Shown: positions 8,736 through 18,811, counted from the stretch's first letter. The stretch: DNA of 46,561 nucleotides from NIOZ-UU13 sp964444135 (GCA_964444135.1 CAYUFX010000031.1:1-46561); one strand, 5' to 3'. The notes: a model not told the origin generated them from the letters alone. Made by a program: numbers and translations.

Positions 8736-10121
8736 TGTAAGAGAGCCTCCTTCATCTCTGATCTGGGCTTGTTCAGCAAAGCATATTCTTTAGGCCTTCG
8801 TTTAACAGCTCGCGGTTCGATTCGATTGGGACGATTCGGTAACTTGTCACGAGCAATCCAGCTTAGTAGGTACTGATAAAGTATCATGGCCTTTAGGGTT
8901 CCCGAAAATAGCCAAAGATAAGGAAGTACCGCATTAACACGATGCAACGTACCAGCAAAACTCAGACGATGTAACGGCTGATCATGCGATTCTGAGGCCT
9001 GCCACATCAGAACGCGGATCAAATTGTAAACCAACAGATGCATATAAATCTCTTTTCGAACCACATCTGCACTTTTACCCCGCAAAATATCCATTCCCAA
9101 GGTCGTTTTAATATCTCGCAAACGCAGTTCAACTATCCAACGATCTCTGTACAGCCCGGCGATCTCCTCAAAATGGATACACCTTCGGATCTAACAGGGT
9201 CGTGGCCACGATAATTGTCTCACCGCGAAATCCTGGCACCGCTGTATGGAAACGGAGTACACGAATCGTTAAAGTCTCCGGCAAAGATGCAAAGCGTTCC
9301 GGAGACAGACCTCGAGGACATTTTTTTGGCCGATACCATGTTACCAGGCGATCATTTTTGCCTAAGCGCTTACCTCGCCGAAAATCCACGGTCCGTGAAC
9401 GGGCCCCGTGAAGGCGAAAAACGCCATCACAGCCCTTTTGGAGTAGTTCTGCCAGATAGCTATAAGCACAGAAAAAACGGTCTCCCAGCACAACGTCTCC
9501 GGTGTGTAACTGCCCCCACAGTTGATGCCACAGGTTGAGCTCCGAACTGCGATAGGCACCAATTGCCACATCCAGAACAGCCCCGGTCGCCCAACAGAAC
9601 ATGGCTACTATCCGAGCAACGGGAAATCCACAACCCGGTTTTTGTCCGTCCGGCTGTCCGAAGCTCTGTTGCAGAGAAGGGGTATCCGGCATCGAACAAG
9701 CGGAACCATCCACTATCCAGACACGACGGCCACACCAGGAATACGCCGAGCCGACTTTCGCTTGAAGCCTTTGGCCGACCTGTCGCAATGCCGATTTGAA
9801 CAATGATAGCGGTAATCGTTGTCGTCCCTGACAATAGGCACTGGGGTCCGGTGAGGCCGTTACCTGTTGTCCGCAGGCGGCTTGTTCAGCTAAGATATGA
9901 GCCACCGCCTCTCGGCAGAGACAGTCGGGTTCCAAGACCTTGACGAGAAAGGCCCAGAGAGTTTGAACGGGCGTCCAGATGCGACTTCGCCGGCGATATA
10001 ACGTGTTCTCTGAAATTCCATACCGCCGTGCCAGCACAACTGCCGGCTCTTCACGGCGTATTAACAATAACAACACAACTTTACGGCGTTCCGATACGCT
10101 CAATTTTGATTTTGTTCCCAT
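8732..10121 (-). pseudogene. IS4-family transposase, frameshifted, with a foreign-looking N-terminal HTH
   Basis: Two minus-strand frames together encode an IS4-type DDE transposase. The first (10121-9168, 317 residues) carries Asp138 (VWIVDGSACSMPD) and Asp214 (GDVVLGDRFF). The second (from about 9169 to 8732) carries the catalytic Glu in 'DRWIVELRLRDIKTTLGMD' and ends with MHLLVYNLIR. They join if one base of a T4 run (9170-9173) is skipped at TTT TGA, where the 0-frame stop sits. Residues 8-43 (ERRKVVLLLLIRREEPAVVLA...SENTLYR) look like the helix-turn-helix of an IS3-type OrfA, not the usual IS4 N-terminus; IS4 similarity starts near RRSRIWTPVQTLW. AGGGACTGAAAG precedes the ATG. I could not identify terminal inverted repeats. 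Either the copy is dead, or it relies on +1 frameshifting. Confidence 0.85.
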
Positions 10122-10508
10122 CTTTCAGTCCCTTTCGATTTTTGTAAATCTAACAGCTTAACCAAAAGGAACCTCTCACTCACGAAAATTCCCAACAACC
10201 CCGTTCTATACACCAAGGCTCCAACCTGCGACATTTTAACTGTCGAGTAGACGTAATATGTTCCTCCTATTTAGGTATGCTTTGTATTCCCCGTTTCTCT
10301 TCTCTTTCGATTAAAGATTGTCACAATATTCTGCCATGTAAGATAACTTCGATGTCCCTCAGAACCAAACATGAAGATTTCCCTCATCCAGCTCTTCAAT
10401 AAAACTCACTAAACGGACGGCAGCTTGTACAACTGGTGAATACCATCGGCAAGCTCGGAGATGATATCGTCAAGGAAGTTTGGACTGTGGTTATGGCCCG
10501 CTTATTGT
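10122..10508. other. Intergenic region upstream of the IS4 transposase
   Basis: This 387-bp stretch separates the transposase start from the PL11 stop codon. It should hold the IS left end, but no clear inverted-repeat partner is visible near 8,700. No protein-like frame is evident. Confidence 0.5.
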
Positions 10509-12431
10509 TCAGCGTTTCCGGTTGACTGTATAGTCCGCCTTCACGCCGGCGATCGCCTCGCCCTTGCCGATAAGCTGGATGTTGGGGCGCGGTGGCGGCG
10601 CCATCCCGTCGCCGAGGAAGAAACCCGGGTGCGGTGGCTTGTTATAGACCACGTTTTGCCAGGCAATCGCCAGGCGATATTGCGGGTCATGCATCAACGT
10701 ATATATGCGGTGCTCAGTCGGGGTCGTAGTAGTGTAGAGTCGCAGGGCCTTACCGTCGGGGGCGGTCATCAGCAGCTCCTCTCGCCAGTCGCCGATGAAG
10801 TCACCCATAATGTTGGGACCGCGTCCGCCACCACGAACTCCAGTCGCGAAGAGCCTTTGTTCGGCACCTGTTTCCCAGTTCCATTTGTTGATGGTGGAAC
10901 GGGAGAGCAGCTCGCGCAGCAGATCACCGTCCCACCAGATTACAAAACCGCTTGAGCGCGGATTGGGACCTATCTCGTTACCGCGTGAGTCGCGCAGACC
11001 TCCCGGCCCACCCCACGCCTCGTAGCCGCGGTGGCGAGGATCGATGTCGGCCGCCATGCCCCCGCCGACGTCGACGCCGGGGCTGTGCTTCCAAAGGAGT
11101 TCGCCTGTGCGCGCATCGCGCATCGCCACACCGGGGGTCTTGAATCGGACGGTTTCATCCTCGTTTTCGTGGATTGTGAAGACCTCCAGGCCGGGACGGT
11201 CGGGGTACATGTCGCTGATGTGCATCGAGTCACCGTGTCGCAGCCCGCTGGAGTAAAGCCCCTGGCCGTTGTCATCGACAACCATCGCGTGGTAAACGAT
11301 CTCATCCTTTCCGTCCTCATCCACGTCAGCTACCGACAGCGAGTGGCCACCCATACCAGAGTAGGGCGAGGCATCCGTGAAAGGGGGGTAGCTGATACCC
11401 GAGTCGAAGACCCAGCGGCTGGTCAGCTCGCCGTCGCGCCAGTCCCAGGCGGCCAGGACAGTTCGGCCGTAGACACCGCGGCACATCACCACGCTCGGGC
11501 GCTCACCGTCCAGGTAGGCAACACAGGCCAGGAATCGGTCGCAGCGGTTGCCGTAGCTATCGTTGCTGCCGTTACCGCCGATACCGCCCCAGCCGTTGAT
11601 CGGATAGCGGTTAGGTATATAATCGACCGTTTTTAACGCCTTGCCGGTCTGTCCGTCGAAGATAGTGAAATACTCCGGGCCATCGAGGATACGGCCATGA
11701 GTCCGGTCGCCCTCATTGTAGGTACGCCAGTCCTTGTCCTTATCGCCGATGACCTTCCCCGTCCCGTCGGTTGTGCCGTCGGCGGTCTTGCAAGCCATCT
11801 CGGCCTTGCCGTCGCCGTCCAGGTCATAGACCATAAACTGCGTGTAGTGCTCGCCGTCGCGGATATTGATTCCCAGGTTGATGCGCCATATGTGCGTGCC
11901 GTCCAGCTCGTAGGCATCAAAGATGGGTGTCCCAGTGATACCGGCAAAAGCGTTGTCCCGGCCGTGCGATATCTGGTGCAGGACGATCTCGTATTCGCCA
12001 TCCCCGTCCAGATCGGCGATCGAGGCATCGCCGGGCCGGTATTCGGAGATCCGCTGGATCGGGATTTCGAGGTAATTTTTATCCCAGGCGCTCGCCAGCT
12101 TGGAGGGTGCCAGTTCCTTGCCGTTTAACACCGGCCGGACAAAGTACTTAAGCGGCTGACTGGTGTCGGCGCCGCGATCAACGCAGTTTGTGGCACCCGC
12201 GATTGGCGTTTCATTGACCTTGACCGGCGTACCGCCGGCGACGCGGTAGAGATTGAAGGCGACTGTCTCAGGATCAGTCCCGAACAGCCGCCAACCGACA
12301 TAAACACCGCCGTCAGGCTGTTTGACGGCCACAATCCCACGAGTGAGATTTTCCATCTGGCGTTGCGCCGGAGCAGCAGCGGCCACAGCCAGCAGCAGGC
12401 CAATAGCGATCCGTGTTGAACAGTGACTCAT
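10509..12431 (-). CDS. PL11 rhamnogalacturonan lyase, secreted
   Basis: This 640-residue polysaccharide lyase cleaves the rhamnosyl-galacturonyl backbone of rhamnogalacturonan I by beta-elimination. It has a signal peptide (core IGLLLAVAAAAPA, cleavage before QRQ). The mature protein starts with the family hallmark 'MENLTRGIVAVKQPDGGVYVGW' and an Fn3-like domain. It then forms the eight-bladed propeller, rich in calcium-binding DxDGDG loops: IADLDGDGEYEIV (about residue 138), VYDLDGDGKAEMA (about 203) and VADVDEDGKDEIV (about 367). WRTYNEGDRTHGR, GHSLSVAD and the C-terminal GDFIGDWREEL are also characteristic. Length matches the YesW/YesX family. Upstream lies the MGH1-like hydrolase, 195 bp away on the same strand, so cotranscription is possible. 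Endo or exo mode cannot be decided from sequence. The ribosome-binding site is weak. Confidence 0.95.
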   Translation of the reverse strand: MSHCSTRIAIGLLLAVAAAAPAQRQMENLTRGIVAVKQPDGGVYVGWRLFGTDPETVAFNLYRVAGGTPVKVNETPIAGATNCVDRGADTSQPLKYFVRPVLNGKELAPSKLASAWDKNYLEIPIQRISEYRPGDASIADLDGDGEYEIVLHQISHGRDNAFAGITGTPIFDAYELDGTHIWRINLGINIRDGEHYTQFMVYDLDGDGKAEMACKTADGTTDGTGKVIGDKDKDWRTYNEGDRTHGRILDGPEYFTIFDGQTGKALKTVDYIPNRYPINGWGGIGGNGSNDSYGNRCDRFLACVAYLDGERPSVVMCRGVYGRTVLAAWDWRDGELTSRWVFDSGISYPPFTDASPYSGMGGHSLSVADVDEDGKDEIVYHAMVVDDNGQGLYSSGLRHGDSMHISDMYPDRPGLEVFTIHENEDETVRFKTPGVAMRDARTGELLWKHSPGVDVGGGMAADIDPRHRGYEAWGGPGGLRDSRGNEIGPNPRSSGFVIWWDGDLLRELLSRSTINKWNWETGAEQRLFATGVRGGGRGPNIMGDFIGDWREELLMTAPDGKALRLYTTTTPTEHRIYTLMHDPQYRLAIAWQNVVYNKPPHPGFFLGDGMAPPPRPNIQLIGKGEAIAGVKADYTVNRKR

Positions 12432-12626
12432 GATAATGGCTCTTATGAATAAACTGCGCTGTAAGACATTTTTTCTGCTTTCATTTCAATTTTTGCCCAT
12501 GCTATCCAAATATTCTGACTGGGCACCACGAAGATAAGCCTCTATCATTATTGGCTCGCGGCAACCGCCGCTTGTGCCATTCACCAACCGACTTCCAGGA
12601 ATTGAAACACCGTCTCCCGTACAAAT

Positions 12627-14180
12627 TTAAGGAAGCTCGCCTGTAACACGGCCCAGCTCGTCGGAACGCGCGAGTTCTTTACCATCGGCAAAAACGTGAA
12701 GGCCTTTTCTCTTGCCGTATTTTTCTCCACTTCGGTCCCACAAGATAGTGAGTGATCGCCCATGATAACGCACATTGTCAATACAGAACCAGTCCCACGT
12801 ATCCGCTGGTATCAAAGGATCAACTATCACCGCATCATATTCCTGAGGTATAAGTCCCACAAGTCCGCTGATTACCAGATCACAAAATGTCGAGTGATTG
12901 TAGTATCGGCTCCGTTCTGAATCCGGCTTCAGCCACTTGCCGTTTATCTCATCAAGATACTCCCCGATATATGGGTTGCCTTTATACCGGTGAGACCGGG
13001 CGTATGTCAGAAGGGCTTCAAAGTAGTCCGCCTTGCTCACGTACTTCTGCTCATAGTTGCGAATCACATTTGCCAGCCCCACGAGCGTCTGGCTCGTTGC
13101 ATAGGGCCAAACCGCGCCGTCCCACTCACACGTCCCTACACCATGACTTCTGAACTCAGGATGCCTCCGTTCAGCAGTCGTGATCCCAAGCGGCGCTTTG
13201 AATCCTTCCTCGTCCGTAAACTGTTGCCACGCCTGCTCATACCCCGGCTCCGGCAGATCAAAATACCACGGGATAAAGCCAATCTCCTCCCTAACGCCTG
13301 CTAATTCACCGTTCGGATGCCATACTTTGAAGAACTTCGCCTCCTCGTCCCACATCAGCCTATGAATGAGCAACTTTAGCCTGGCCGCCTTTTGAGCGTA
13401 TTCTCTGGCAATAGTCTTTTTGCCCGCCAGTTCTGCTACTTTTGATATCGCCACCGCGTTGGCGTACATGTAGCTATTCAACGAAGGTCGGGCGTTTTTT
13501 ACTTTGCGTGAACCGCTGATCGACTCCTCCATCCCGTCACGCACATCGTATTGCCAGAGCAGACCGTTCTCAAGGCCTTGTTCCTTCGTCCACGCTTGGT
13601 AATCGCGTATAAAAGCGTCCAGCAGTCTCACCACAAATGCCTTGTCCTGGTTCACTAAATACCTGCGGTAGAGTGCCCATGTCCCCCAGTTGCTGTACCG
13701 ATGAAAATGTGGCTGCAGATCACCCTCGTTACCCACGTACCAGAACCGGGCGTAATCGTCAATATACTGCTTGTCACGCAGCCATGTGCCTTCATAAATA
13801 TGATGCCCCAGCGCACAGCTTATCGTATTGTACTTGCCGCTGTGGCTGACTGTATCGAGAAACTCCGTGAAAACAAAACCGTCCGGCGCCTTCTTCAAAT
13901 GCTTGCGAAATGTCCACCATCGAAAATAATATGTCTGCTCGAAGCTCTTATCGGGACACTCAAAGAACGGAATATTCCTGGTCATCCATGCCCACGATTG
14001 CTGGTTGGAGGTGTGATTGACGATGTTTTCCGGCTCCATCGTGTTGAAAAAATCAACGTGATGCTTAAAGGTGCCTGCATCGAGGACGAACATCAAATCA
14101 CAGTCTCTCTGGGCCCCACATGCACTCGTGGTTCCAGATACGACAATGCCCATCACCAAGAAGATTAATCTCTTGAACAC
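12627..14180 (-). CDS. MGH1-like (alpha/alpha)6-barrel glycoside hydrolase, exported
   Basis: This 517-residue protein begins with GTG at 14180, preceded by GGAGG five bases upstream, which fixes the start. A signal peptide follows (core LIFLVMGIVVSGTTSACGA). A lipobox-like reading at the Cys is possible but poor. The rest looks like the MGH1-like/trehalase-like (alpha/alpha)6 toroid: NQQSWAWMTRNIPFFECPD, 'QTYYFRWWTFRKHL', HHIYEGTWLRD, QYDVRDGMEESISGSR, RPSLNSYMYANA and ECEWDGAVWPYATSQTL-type segments (here TCEWDGAVWPYA). The Asp in DVRDGME and the Glu/Asp in 'CEWDGAVWP' are plausible catalytic residues. Substrate is unknown; its neighbours, a PL11 lyase and a divergent GH65-like enzyme, suggest a pectic or side-chain oligosaccharide. 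Confidence 0.85.
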   Translation of the reverse strand: MFKRLIFLVMGIVVSGTTSACGAQRDCDLMFVLDAGTFKHHVDFFNTMEPENIVNHTSNQQSWAWMTRNIPFFECPDKSFEQTYYFRWWTFRKHLKKAPDGFVFTEFLDTVSHSGKYNTISCALGHHIYEGTWLRDKQYIDDYARFWYVGNEGDLQPHFHRYSNWGTWALYRRYLVNQDKAFVVRLLDAFIRDYQAWTKEQGLENGLLWQYDVRDGMEESISGSRKVKNARPSLNSYMYANAVAISKVAELAGKKTIAREYAQKAARLKLLIHRLMWDEEAKFFKVWHPNGELAGVREEIGFIPWYFDLPEPGYEQAWQQFTDEEGFKAPLGITTAERRHPEFRSHGVGTCEWDGAVWPYATSQTLVGLANVIRNYEQKYVSKADYFEALLTYARSHRYKGNPYIGEYLDEINGKWLKPDSERSRYYNHSTFCDLVISGLVGLIPQEYDAVIVDPLIPADTWDWFCIDNVRYHGRSLTILWDRSGEKYGKRKGLHVFADGKELARSDELGRVTGELP

Positions 14181-14315
14181 AGAGGCCTCCGGATGTTTAC
14201 CTGTATTCTACCTTACTATGCAAAAACTCATGCAGACAGTTCGACCATATTGGATTGTAATCAAAATACTTGAAATGACAAGGATTTTAGTTAGACTGTC
14301 TCGGAAAGAGGTCTT

Positions 14316-16526
14316 ATGAGAACTGCAAGTCGAAAAATCATACTTGGAGTATGGGTGTGCTGTGCTTTGGGTTCTGCTGTAATCGCAAAGAATACGATAC
14401 AGTCCGCTGCCCAACAACCTCGCGCCCAGATTAACCCGTCGAAGGTTGACTCTAAGGTCCCGTCAATGCGTCCATTAGATCGCCGGGCGTTAGTCAGGCG
14501 ACACAATGTCACCCTGAGCACCGCCGACCCGCTGACACCGCTCAGCGTCGGCAACGGTGAGTTCGCCTTTACAGCCGATATCACGGGACTTCAGACATAT
14601 CCAGAATACCATCAGCAGGGCATGGCTCTGGGCACACAATCTCAATGGGGCTGGCATACGATGCCAAATCCAAATGGATACAAGCTGGCAGATATTCTTG
14701 ATGACTATGTAGTGGCAGGGCGCAAGGTCCCCTATGCCTCTGACAAAGACTACTCCCGCACGTATTCTCCGGCTGCATCCTGGCTGCGTGCTAATCCGCA
14801 CCGTTTACACCTTGGACAAATCGGATTACAAATTACCAAAGCCGACGGCTCACTCGTGGGCATAGATGAGCTGACATACACTCTACAGACATTGGATTTC
14901 TGGACAGGATTGCTGATAAGCCGATTCGAAACCGAAGGCCGACCGGTAAAGGTCCAGACTGTTTGTCATCCATATCGCGATTTGCTGGCAGTCCGCATTG
15001 AATCACCACTGCTGCGACAAGAACGGTTGCTGGTCTCTTTGGCATTTCCGTATGGGAAAGCCGACTGGGGCGACGCGGCGGATTGGAACCATCCGCATCG
15101 CCATGCAACACAACACCGGATCACAAGCGGCCGGGCTGATTTCGTCCGGATACTTGACGACGACCGTTACTACGTGCGTGTAGCCTGGTCATCGGGAGGC
15201 AATATCCGAATCGAATCACAGCATAAATATGATATCTTGAGTCAGGACGGTCAACCTCTGGAGATTGTATTTGCCTTTTCTCCAATAGAGATTGCCGAGC
15301 CGCTACCCGATTTTCAGACAGTTCGTGCACAGGCCGCCCGTCACTGGAGGCAGTTCTGGATGAGCGGCGGTGCGATTGATTTCTCAGAATGCACCGATTC
15401 GCGCGCTGCGGAACTTGAGCGCAGAGTAGTGCTCTCGCAGTATCTGACCGCTATCCAATGCTCAGGATCCCGTCCGCCGCAAGAGACCGGGCTCGTTCGC
15501 AACAGTTGGTACGGCAAGTTTCACCTGGAAATGCACTGGTGGCACGCAGTGCATTTCGCCTTGTGGGATCGGTTGGAGCTGCTGGAGCGCAGCCTGCCCT
15601 GGTACCAATCAATTCTCCCTATGGCGAAAGCCACTTCGAAACTCCAGGGCTATGCAGGTGTTCGTTGGCCGAAAATGGTTTCACCGGATGGACGTGAAAG
15701 CACGAGCACGGTCGGCGTATTCCTTATCTGGCAGCAGCCACATCCGATTTACTATGCCGAGTTGTGTCACCGTGCTCACAGAGATCGCGAAACCCTAAAG
15801 CGATACCGGCAGATTGTCTTTGAGACGGCGGAGTTTATGGCTTCGTATCCAGTCTGGGATGAAAGCGGCCAACGTTTTGTGCTGGGCCCGGCGTTGATCC
15901 CGGCGCAGGAAAGCTACGGACGCGACCGCGCACGAAACCTTAACCCCACCTTCGAACTCGCTTACTGGTACTGGGGACTGGAAATCGCACAAAAGTGGCG
16001 ACAGCAGCTTGGCCTGGAACGTGACGTCAAATGGGATCGGGTATTGCGGCTATTGTCACGTCCGACTATCCGTGGTGGGGTCTATACGGGAATCGAGACC
16101 CCGCCTTACACTATCTACCGTGACCACCCTTCCATGGTGGCGGCACTCGGTTTCGTTCCTCAAACTCCGCTGATCGATCCGAACACAATGAAACGAACGT
16201 TCGACAATGTAATGCGGACGTGGGACTGGAAGAGCACATGGGGCTGGGATTATCCGATGCTGGCTATGACCGCGGCTCGTCTGGGCGAACCGGAAAAGGC
16301 CGTGGATGCCCTGTTCATCGAATCGCAAAAGAACCGGTACCTGGCCAACGGACACAACTTCCAGTCATCCCGGCTGCCTCTGTATTTGCCGGGAAACGGC
16401 GGCTTACTTACTGCCGTTGCGATGATGGCGGCAGGCTGGGACGGCTGTCCCGACCGTCCATTGCCCGGTTTTCCGGACAATGGAAAATGGAACATACGTT
16501 GGGAGGGACTCAAGCGCATGCCCTGA
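14316..16526 (+). CDS. GH65-like (alpha/alpha)6 glycoside hydrolase/phosphorylase, exported
   Basis: This 736-residue protein has a signal peptide (MRTASRKIILGVWVCCALGSAVIA). It then shows the N-terminal beta-sandwich typical of GH65-like proteins (PLSVGNGEFAFTADITGLQT, about residues 73-92). A helical linker and barrel follow from about residue 345. Conserved-looking segments include GKFHLEMHWWHAVHFALWDR (Glu405 is a candidate general acid), QGYAGVRWPKMVSPDGRES and PAQESYGRD (Glu532), then LNPTFELAYW. I assign it to the GH65/ATHL1-like group by this architecture with moderate certainty; GH95-like or another clan-GH-L-type assignment is possible. An export signal argues for hydrolysis rather than cytosolic phosphorolysis. 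It is transcribed divergently from the MGH1-like gene across 135 bp, so the two may be co-regulated. GAGG precedes the ATG. Confidence 0.8.
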   Translation: MRTASRKIILGVWVCCALGSAVIAKNTIQSAAQQPRAQINPSKVDSKVPSMRPLDRRALVRRHNVTLSTADPLTPLSVGNGEFAFTADITGLQTYPEYHQQGMALGTQSQWGWHTMPNPNGYKLADILDDYVVAGRKVPYASDKDYSRTYSPAASWLRANPHRLHLGQIGLQITKADGSLVGIDELTYTLQTLDFWTGLLISRFETEGRPVKVQTVCHPYRDLLAVRIESPLLRQERLLVSLAFPYGKADWGDAADWNHPHRHATQHRITSGRADFVRILDDDRYYVRVAWSSGGNIRIESQHKYDILSQDGQPLEIVFAFSPIEIAEPLPDFQTVRAQAARHWRQFWMSGGAIDFSECTDSRAAELERRVVLSQYLTAIQCSGSRPPQETGLVRNSWYGKFHLEMHWWHAVHFALWDRLELLERSLPWYQSILPMAKATSKLQGYAGVRWPKMVSPDGRESTSTVGVFLIWQQPHPIYYAELCHRAHRDRETLKRYRQIVFETAEFMASYPVWDESGQRFVLGPALIPAQESYGRDRARNLNPTFELAYWYWGLEIAQKWRQQLGLERDVKWDRVLRLLSRPTIRGGVYTGIETPPYTIYRDHPSMVAALGFVPQTPLIDPNTMKRTFDNVMRTWDWKSTWGWDYPMLAMTAARLGEPEKAVDALFIESQKNRYLANGHNFQSSRLPLYLPGNGGLLTAVAMMAAGWDGCPDRPLPGFPDNGKWNIRWEGLKRMP

Positions 16527-16831
16527 ACGGTTGCAAGCATTATTGGCACGCAAGCTACGAGCACGAGCCGTACGACTGATTGAGTAAGAACGTTAGGACC
16601 GAAGGAGCTAAAGAAGATGGAGAATACACGAGCTGCATTGACGATCCGGTTCGCTTTACTGATTTTATTGTTCGGTTAATAACTAACCATGTGTGGTCGG
16701 TTATCTTTGCAGGATATGCTTTCGCGGTGATATTGAACTACTGGAATGTGAAGCCTCGATGTGGAGCGATAGGAAAACACGGATCCATCGTTGATGAGCT
16801 CTGGAACTGACCCTGTCTCATTCCAGGCAGC
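16527..16831. other. Intergenic region between convergent GH65-like and symporter genes
   Basis: This 305-bp convergent intergenic region contains no protein-like frame I trust; the 76-codon plus-strand ORF has no recognisable features. I see no strong terminator hairpin. Confidence 0.5.
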
Positions 16832-18544
16832 TCACTGTTTGATTATCCAGAAGAAGGAGCCGATTAACATTGCTACTGCGGCCCAACCGGCAATGAAGCC
16901 AACAATGCCAATAAGGCTCGGTTTGGAGATTTCAAAATCAGGGTGCTTAAACCAGGGTCGGCGTGAGGCCGGTACGATACCGGCAGGAAGGGTAAAAGGC
17001 ACGGTTTCCGGTTCGTCTGGAGCAATAGGAGTCCGCAGGCATTCATAGAAACGGTCCAGTTTTTTCTTCTCAATCGGTTTGGTGAACAGACTGACCACAA
17101 TGGCTGTGATAAAGCCCGCGGATATGTATAGGATCATTTGCCAGGGCAGGTAAAGCTTGCCTTCAAACAACATGAAGGCCGGCAGTTTACCTGCCAGTGA
17201 CGCGTTGAAGTCCCACAAGATATTACCGAATATCTCGAGCCTGCTGGTAAACAAAAGCACCACAAAGCTTAACAGAGTCGATATCCAGGCGGCTATCGAT
17301 GTAGAACGCCGCCAGAAAAGACCCAGCCAGAACGGGATTGCCATCATTGCCGAGACTTTCCAGAATATTTCAAGGCCTTGCACAACACTTTCCAGGCTGA
17401 ACGCAAAGAAGACACCAGCTATGACAACAACTCCTGCGACAATACGTCCGACAATAGTGTAATGCCTGTCAGTCTTATTTTTCACTAAGATGGAACGATA
17501 AATGTTTTCGGTAAATAGTGCCGACGAAGCGACCATAAAAGCATCGCAGGAGCTCATTACAGCAGCCAGCATAGAAGCGATGAACAAACCGATAAGTCCG
17601 GGTGCTATCTTAGGCAGCAGACTATGGGCCATAAGGCCGTACACATGGTCCACATCCACATCCTTAGCGGCATATAGTCCAACGGCACAGAGTCCTGTAA
17701 GCACCCATGCAATTGTGCACACCCGCTTGAACAGGATGCCGCACATCACACCAACACGACCTTCCATTTCGGTTTTGCCCGCAGCGGCTATGCCCATGCT
17801 GTGAGGCTGGGTTACCCAGCCAAGCAAGCCGTTGAACGCGATGACCGCAACATAAAATGCCGTAATTTCGTCCGGGGCAATGATCTTGAACATATCCGGA
17901 TTCTGTATGCTCTCGCGCAGGCCTGCCATACCCCCTACGGCCGACAGGGCGAAGGGCAGAATCAAGAATGAAAGGACAATGGTAAGTATCCCCTGGACAA
18001 AATCCGTCAGTATTGCGGCGCTCAGGCCGCCCGCGATACCGTAGATAATAAATACAACCGTCATTGCACAGATGGCGATGCTCGGATTGATTTGCCCGCC
18101 CGATACGGCTGTTATCATTGCACTGCTGCCTTTAAGCATCACTCCGATATTAACCATCAACTGCAGCATCCCCACCACGGCATACAGGCCGGCAACACCG
18201 CGGTCATATCTGGCAAAGAAATAGTCTCCAATGGTAACAGCTCGCATTCGCCTGAATATCGGAGCCAGCAGCCAATAGAAGGGCGTTGCAAACAGCCACA
18301 GCCATTGGTACCAGATACCCGAGACACCGGAGCGATAGGTTTTCGCGGCGACACTGACAGCCTGGTCGGAATGGGTGCCGGCGCCAAACGTAAAGAACAT
18401 CATCATTACCTTGCCAAATTTTCGGTCACCGATGAAGAAACTGGCGGTGTTGCGTACCCGCTTGGCGGCTGATACTCCGATTACCGCAATTACCGCAAGA
18501 TAGAAAACCAGTACTAACCAGTCTATCCAACTAACTCCGAACAT
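16832..18544 (-). CDS. Sodium:solute symporter (SSS/SLC5 family)
   Basis: This 570-residue inner-membrane transporter has about 13-14 predicted hydrophobic segments. It opens with IDWLVLVFYLAVIAVIGV followed by 'AAKRVRNTASFFIGDRKFG', the typical first two segments of the SSS family. Further SSS-like segments are 'GTHSDQAVSVAAKTYRSGVSGIW' and 'LTDFVQGILTIVLSF' (the AxxTDxxQG-type motif), with SCDAFMVASSALFTENIYR in the middle. SSS proteins couple uptake of sugars or other solutes to Na+. The gene stands alone on the minus strand, convergent with the GH65-like gene and divergent from GH67, so its cargo is probably a pectic or glucuronic sugar, but this is inferred from context only. Its start has AGGATTAGGA just upstream. 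Confidence 0.9.
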   Translation of the reverse strand: MFGVSWIDWLVLVFYLAVIAVIGVSAAKRVRNTASFFIGDRKFGKVMMMFFTFGAGTHSDQAVSVAAKTYRSGVSGIWYQWLWLFATPFYWLLAPIFRRMRAVTIGDYFFARYDRGVAGLYAVVGMLQLMVNIGVMLKGSSAMITAVSGGQINPSIAICAMTVVFIIYGIAGGLSAAILTDFVQGILTIVLSFLILPFALSAVGGMAGLRESIQNPDMFKIIAPDEITAFYVAVIAFNGLLGWVTQPHSMGIAAAGKTEMEGRVGVMCGILFKRVCTIAWVLTGLCAVGLYAAKDVDVDHVYGLMAHSLLPKIAPGLIGLFIASMLAAVMSSCDAFMVASSALFTENIYRSILVKNKTDRHYTIVGRIVAGVVVIAGVFFAFSLESVVQGLEIFWKVSAMMAIPFWLGLFWRRSTSIAAWISTLLSFVVLLFTSRLEIFGNILWDFNASLAGKLPAFMLFEGKLYLPWQMILYISAGFITAIVVSLFTKPIEKKKLDRFYECLRTPIAPDEPETVPFTLPAGIVPASRRPWFKHPDFEISKPSLIGIVGFIAGWAAVAMLIGSFFWIIKQ

Positions 18545-18783
18545 TTTTTCCTAATCCTTTCCCAATTCGTTGCCGCGCCTGCATTTTCAGACGAAACTAC
18601 TCTTTCTGATTGTTGTCTTCCGCACTCATACGTGCCCGAAGTTGTTCCGTGCGTGATAGATAAGTATATCGGATTTGACATCGACTGCAATGAAACAGTG
18701 ACCTGTGTTGTCGAAAAAGGCAAAAAAGACAGGTTCACAACCTTGCGAACGGATATTGACCTGATGAAGGAATCCTATGGCAC

Positions 18784-18811
18784 TTGACAAGCGCGTGCAG
18801 CTTTGTAATAT
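18784..18811 (+). promoter_or_regulatory. Candidate sigma70-type promoter for the GH67 gene
   Basis: TTGACA (18784-18789, perfect -35) is separated by 16 bases from TAATAT (18806-18811). It lies about 120 bases before the chosen GH67 start at 18932. It also shows why the longer GTG-initiated frame at 18824 is unlikely to be the true start, since that lies only about 12 bases past the -10 box. Confidence 0.55.

Noticed and set aside
16580..16810. 76-codon plus-strand ORF between GH65-like and symporter genes
   Set aside because: It shows no motif, no convincing ribosome-binding site and no family resemblance.
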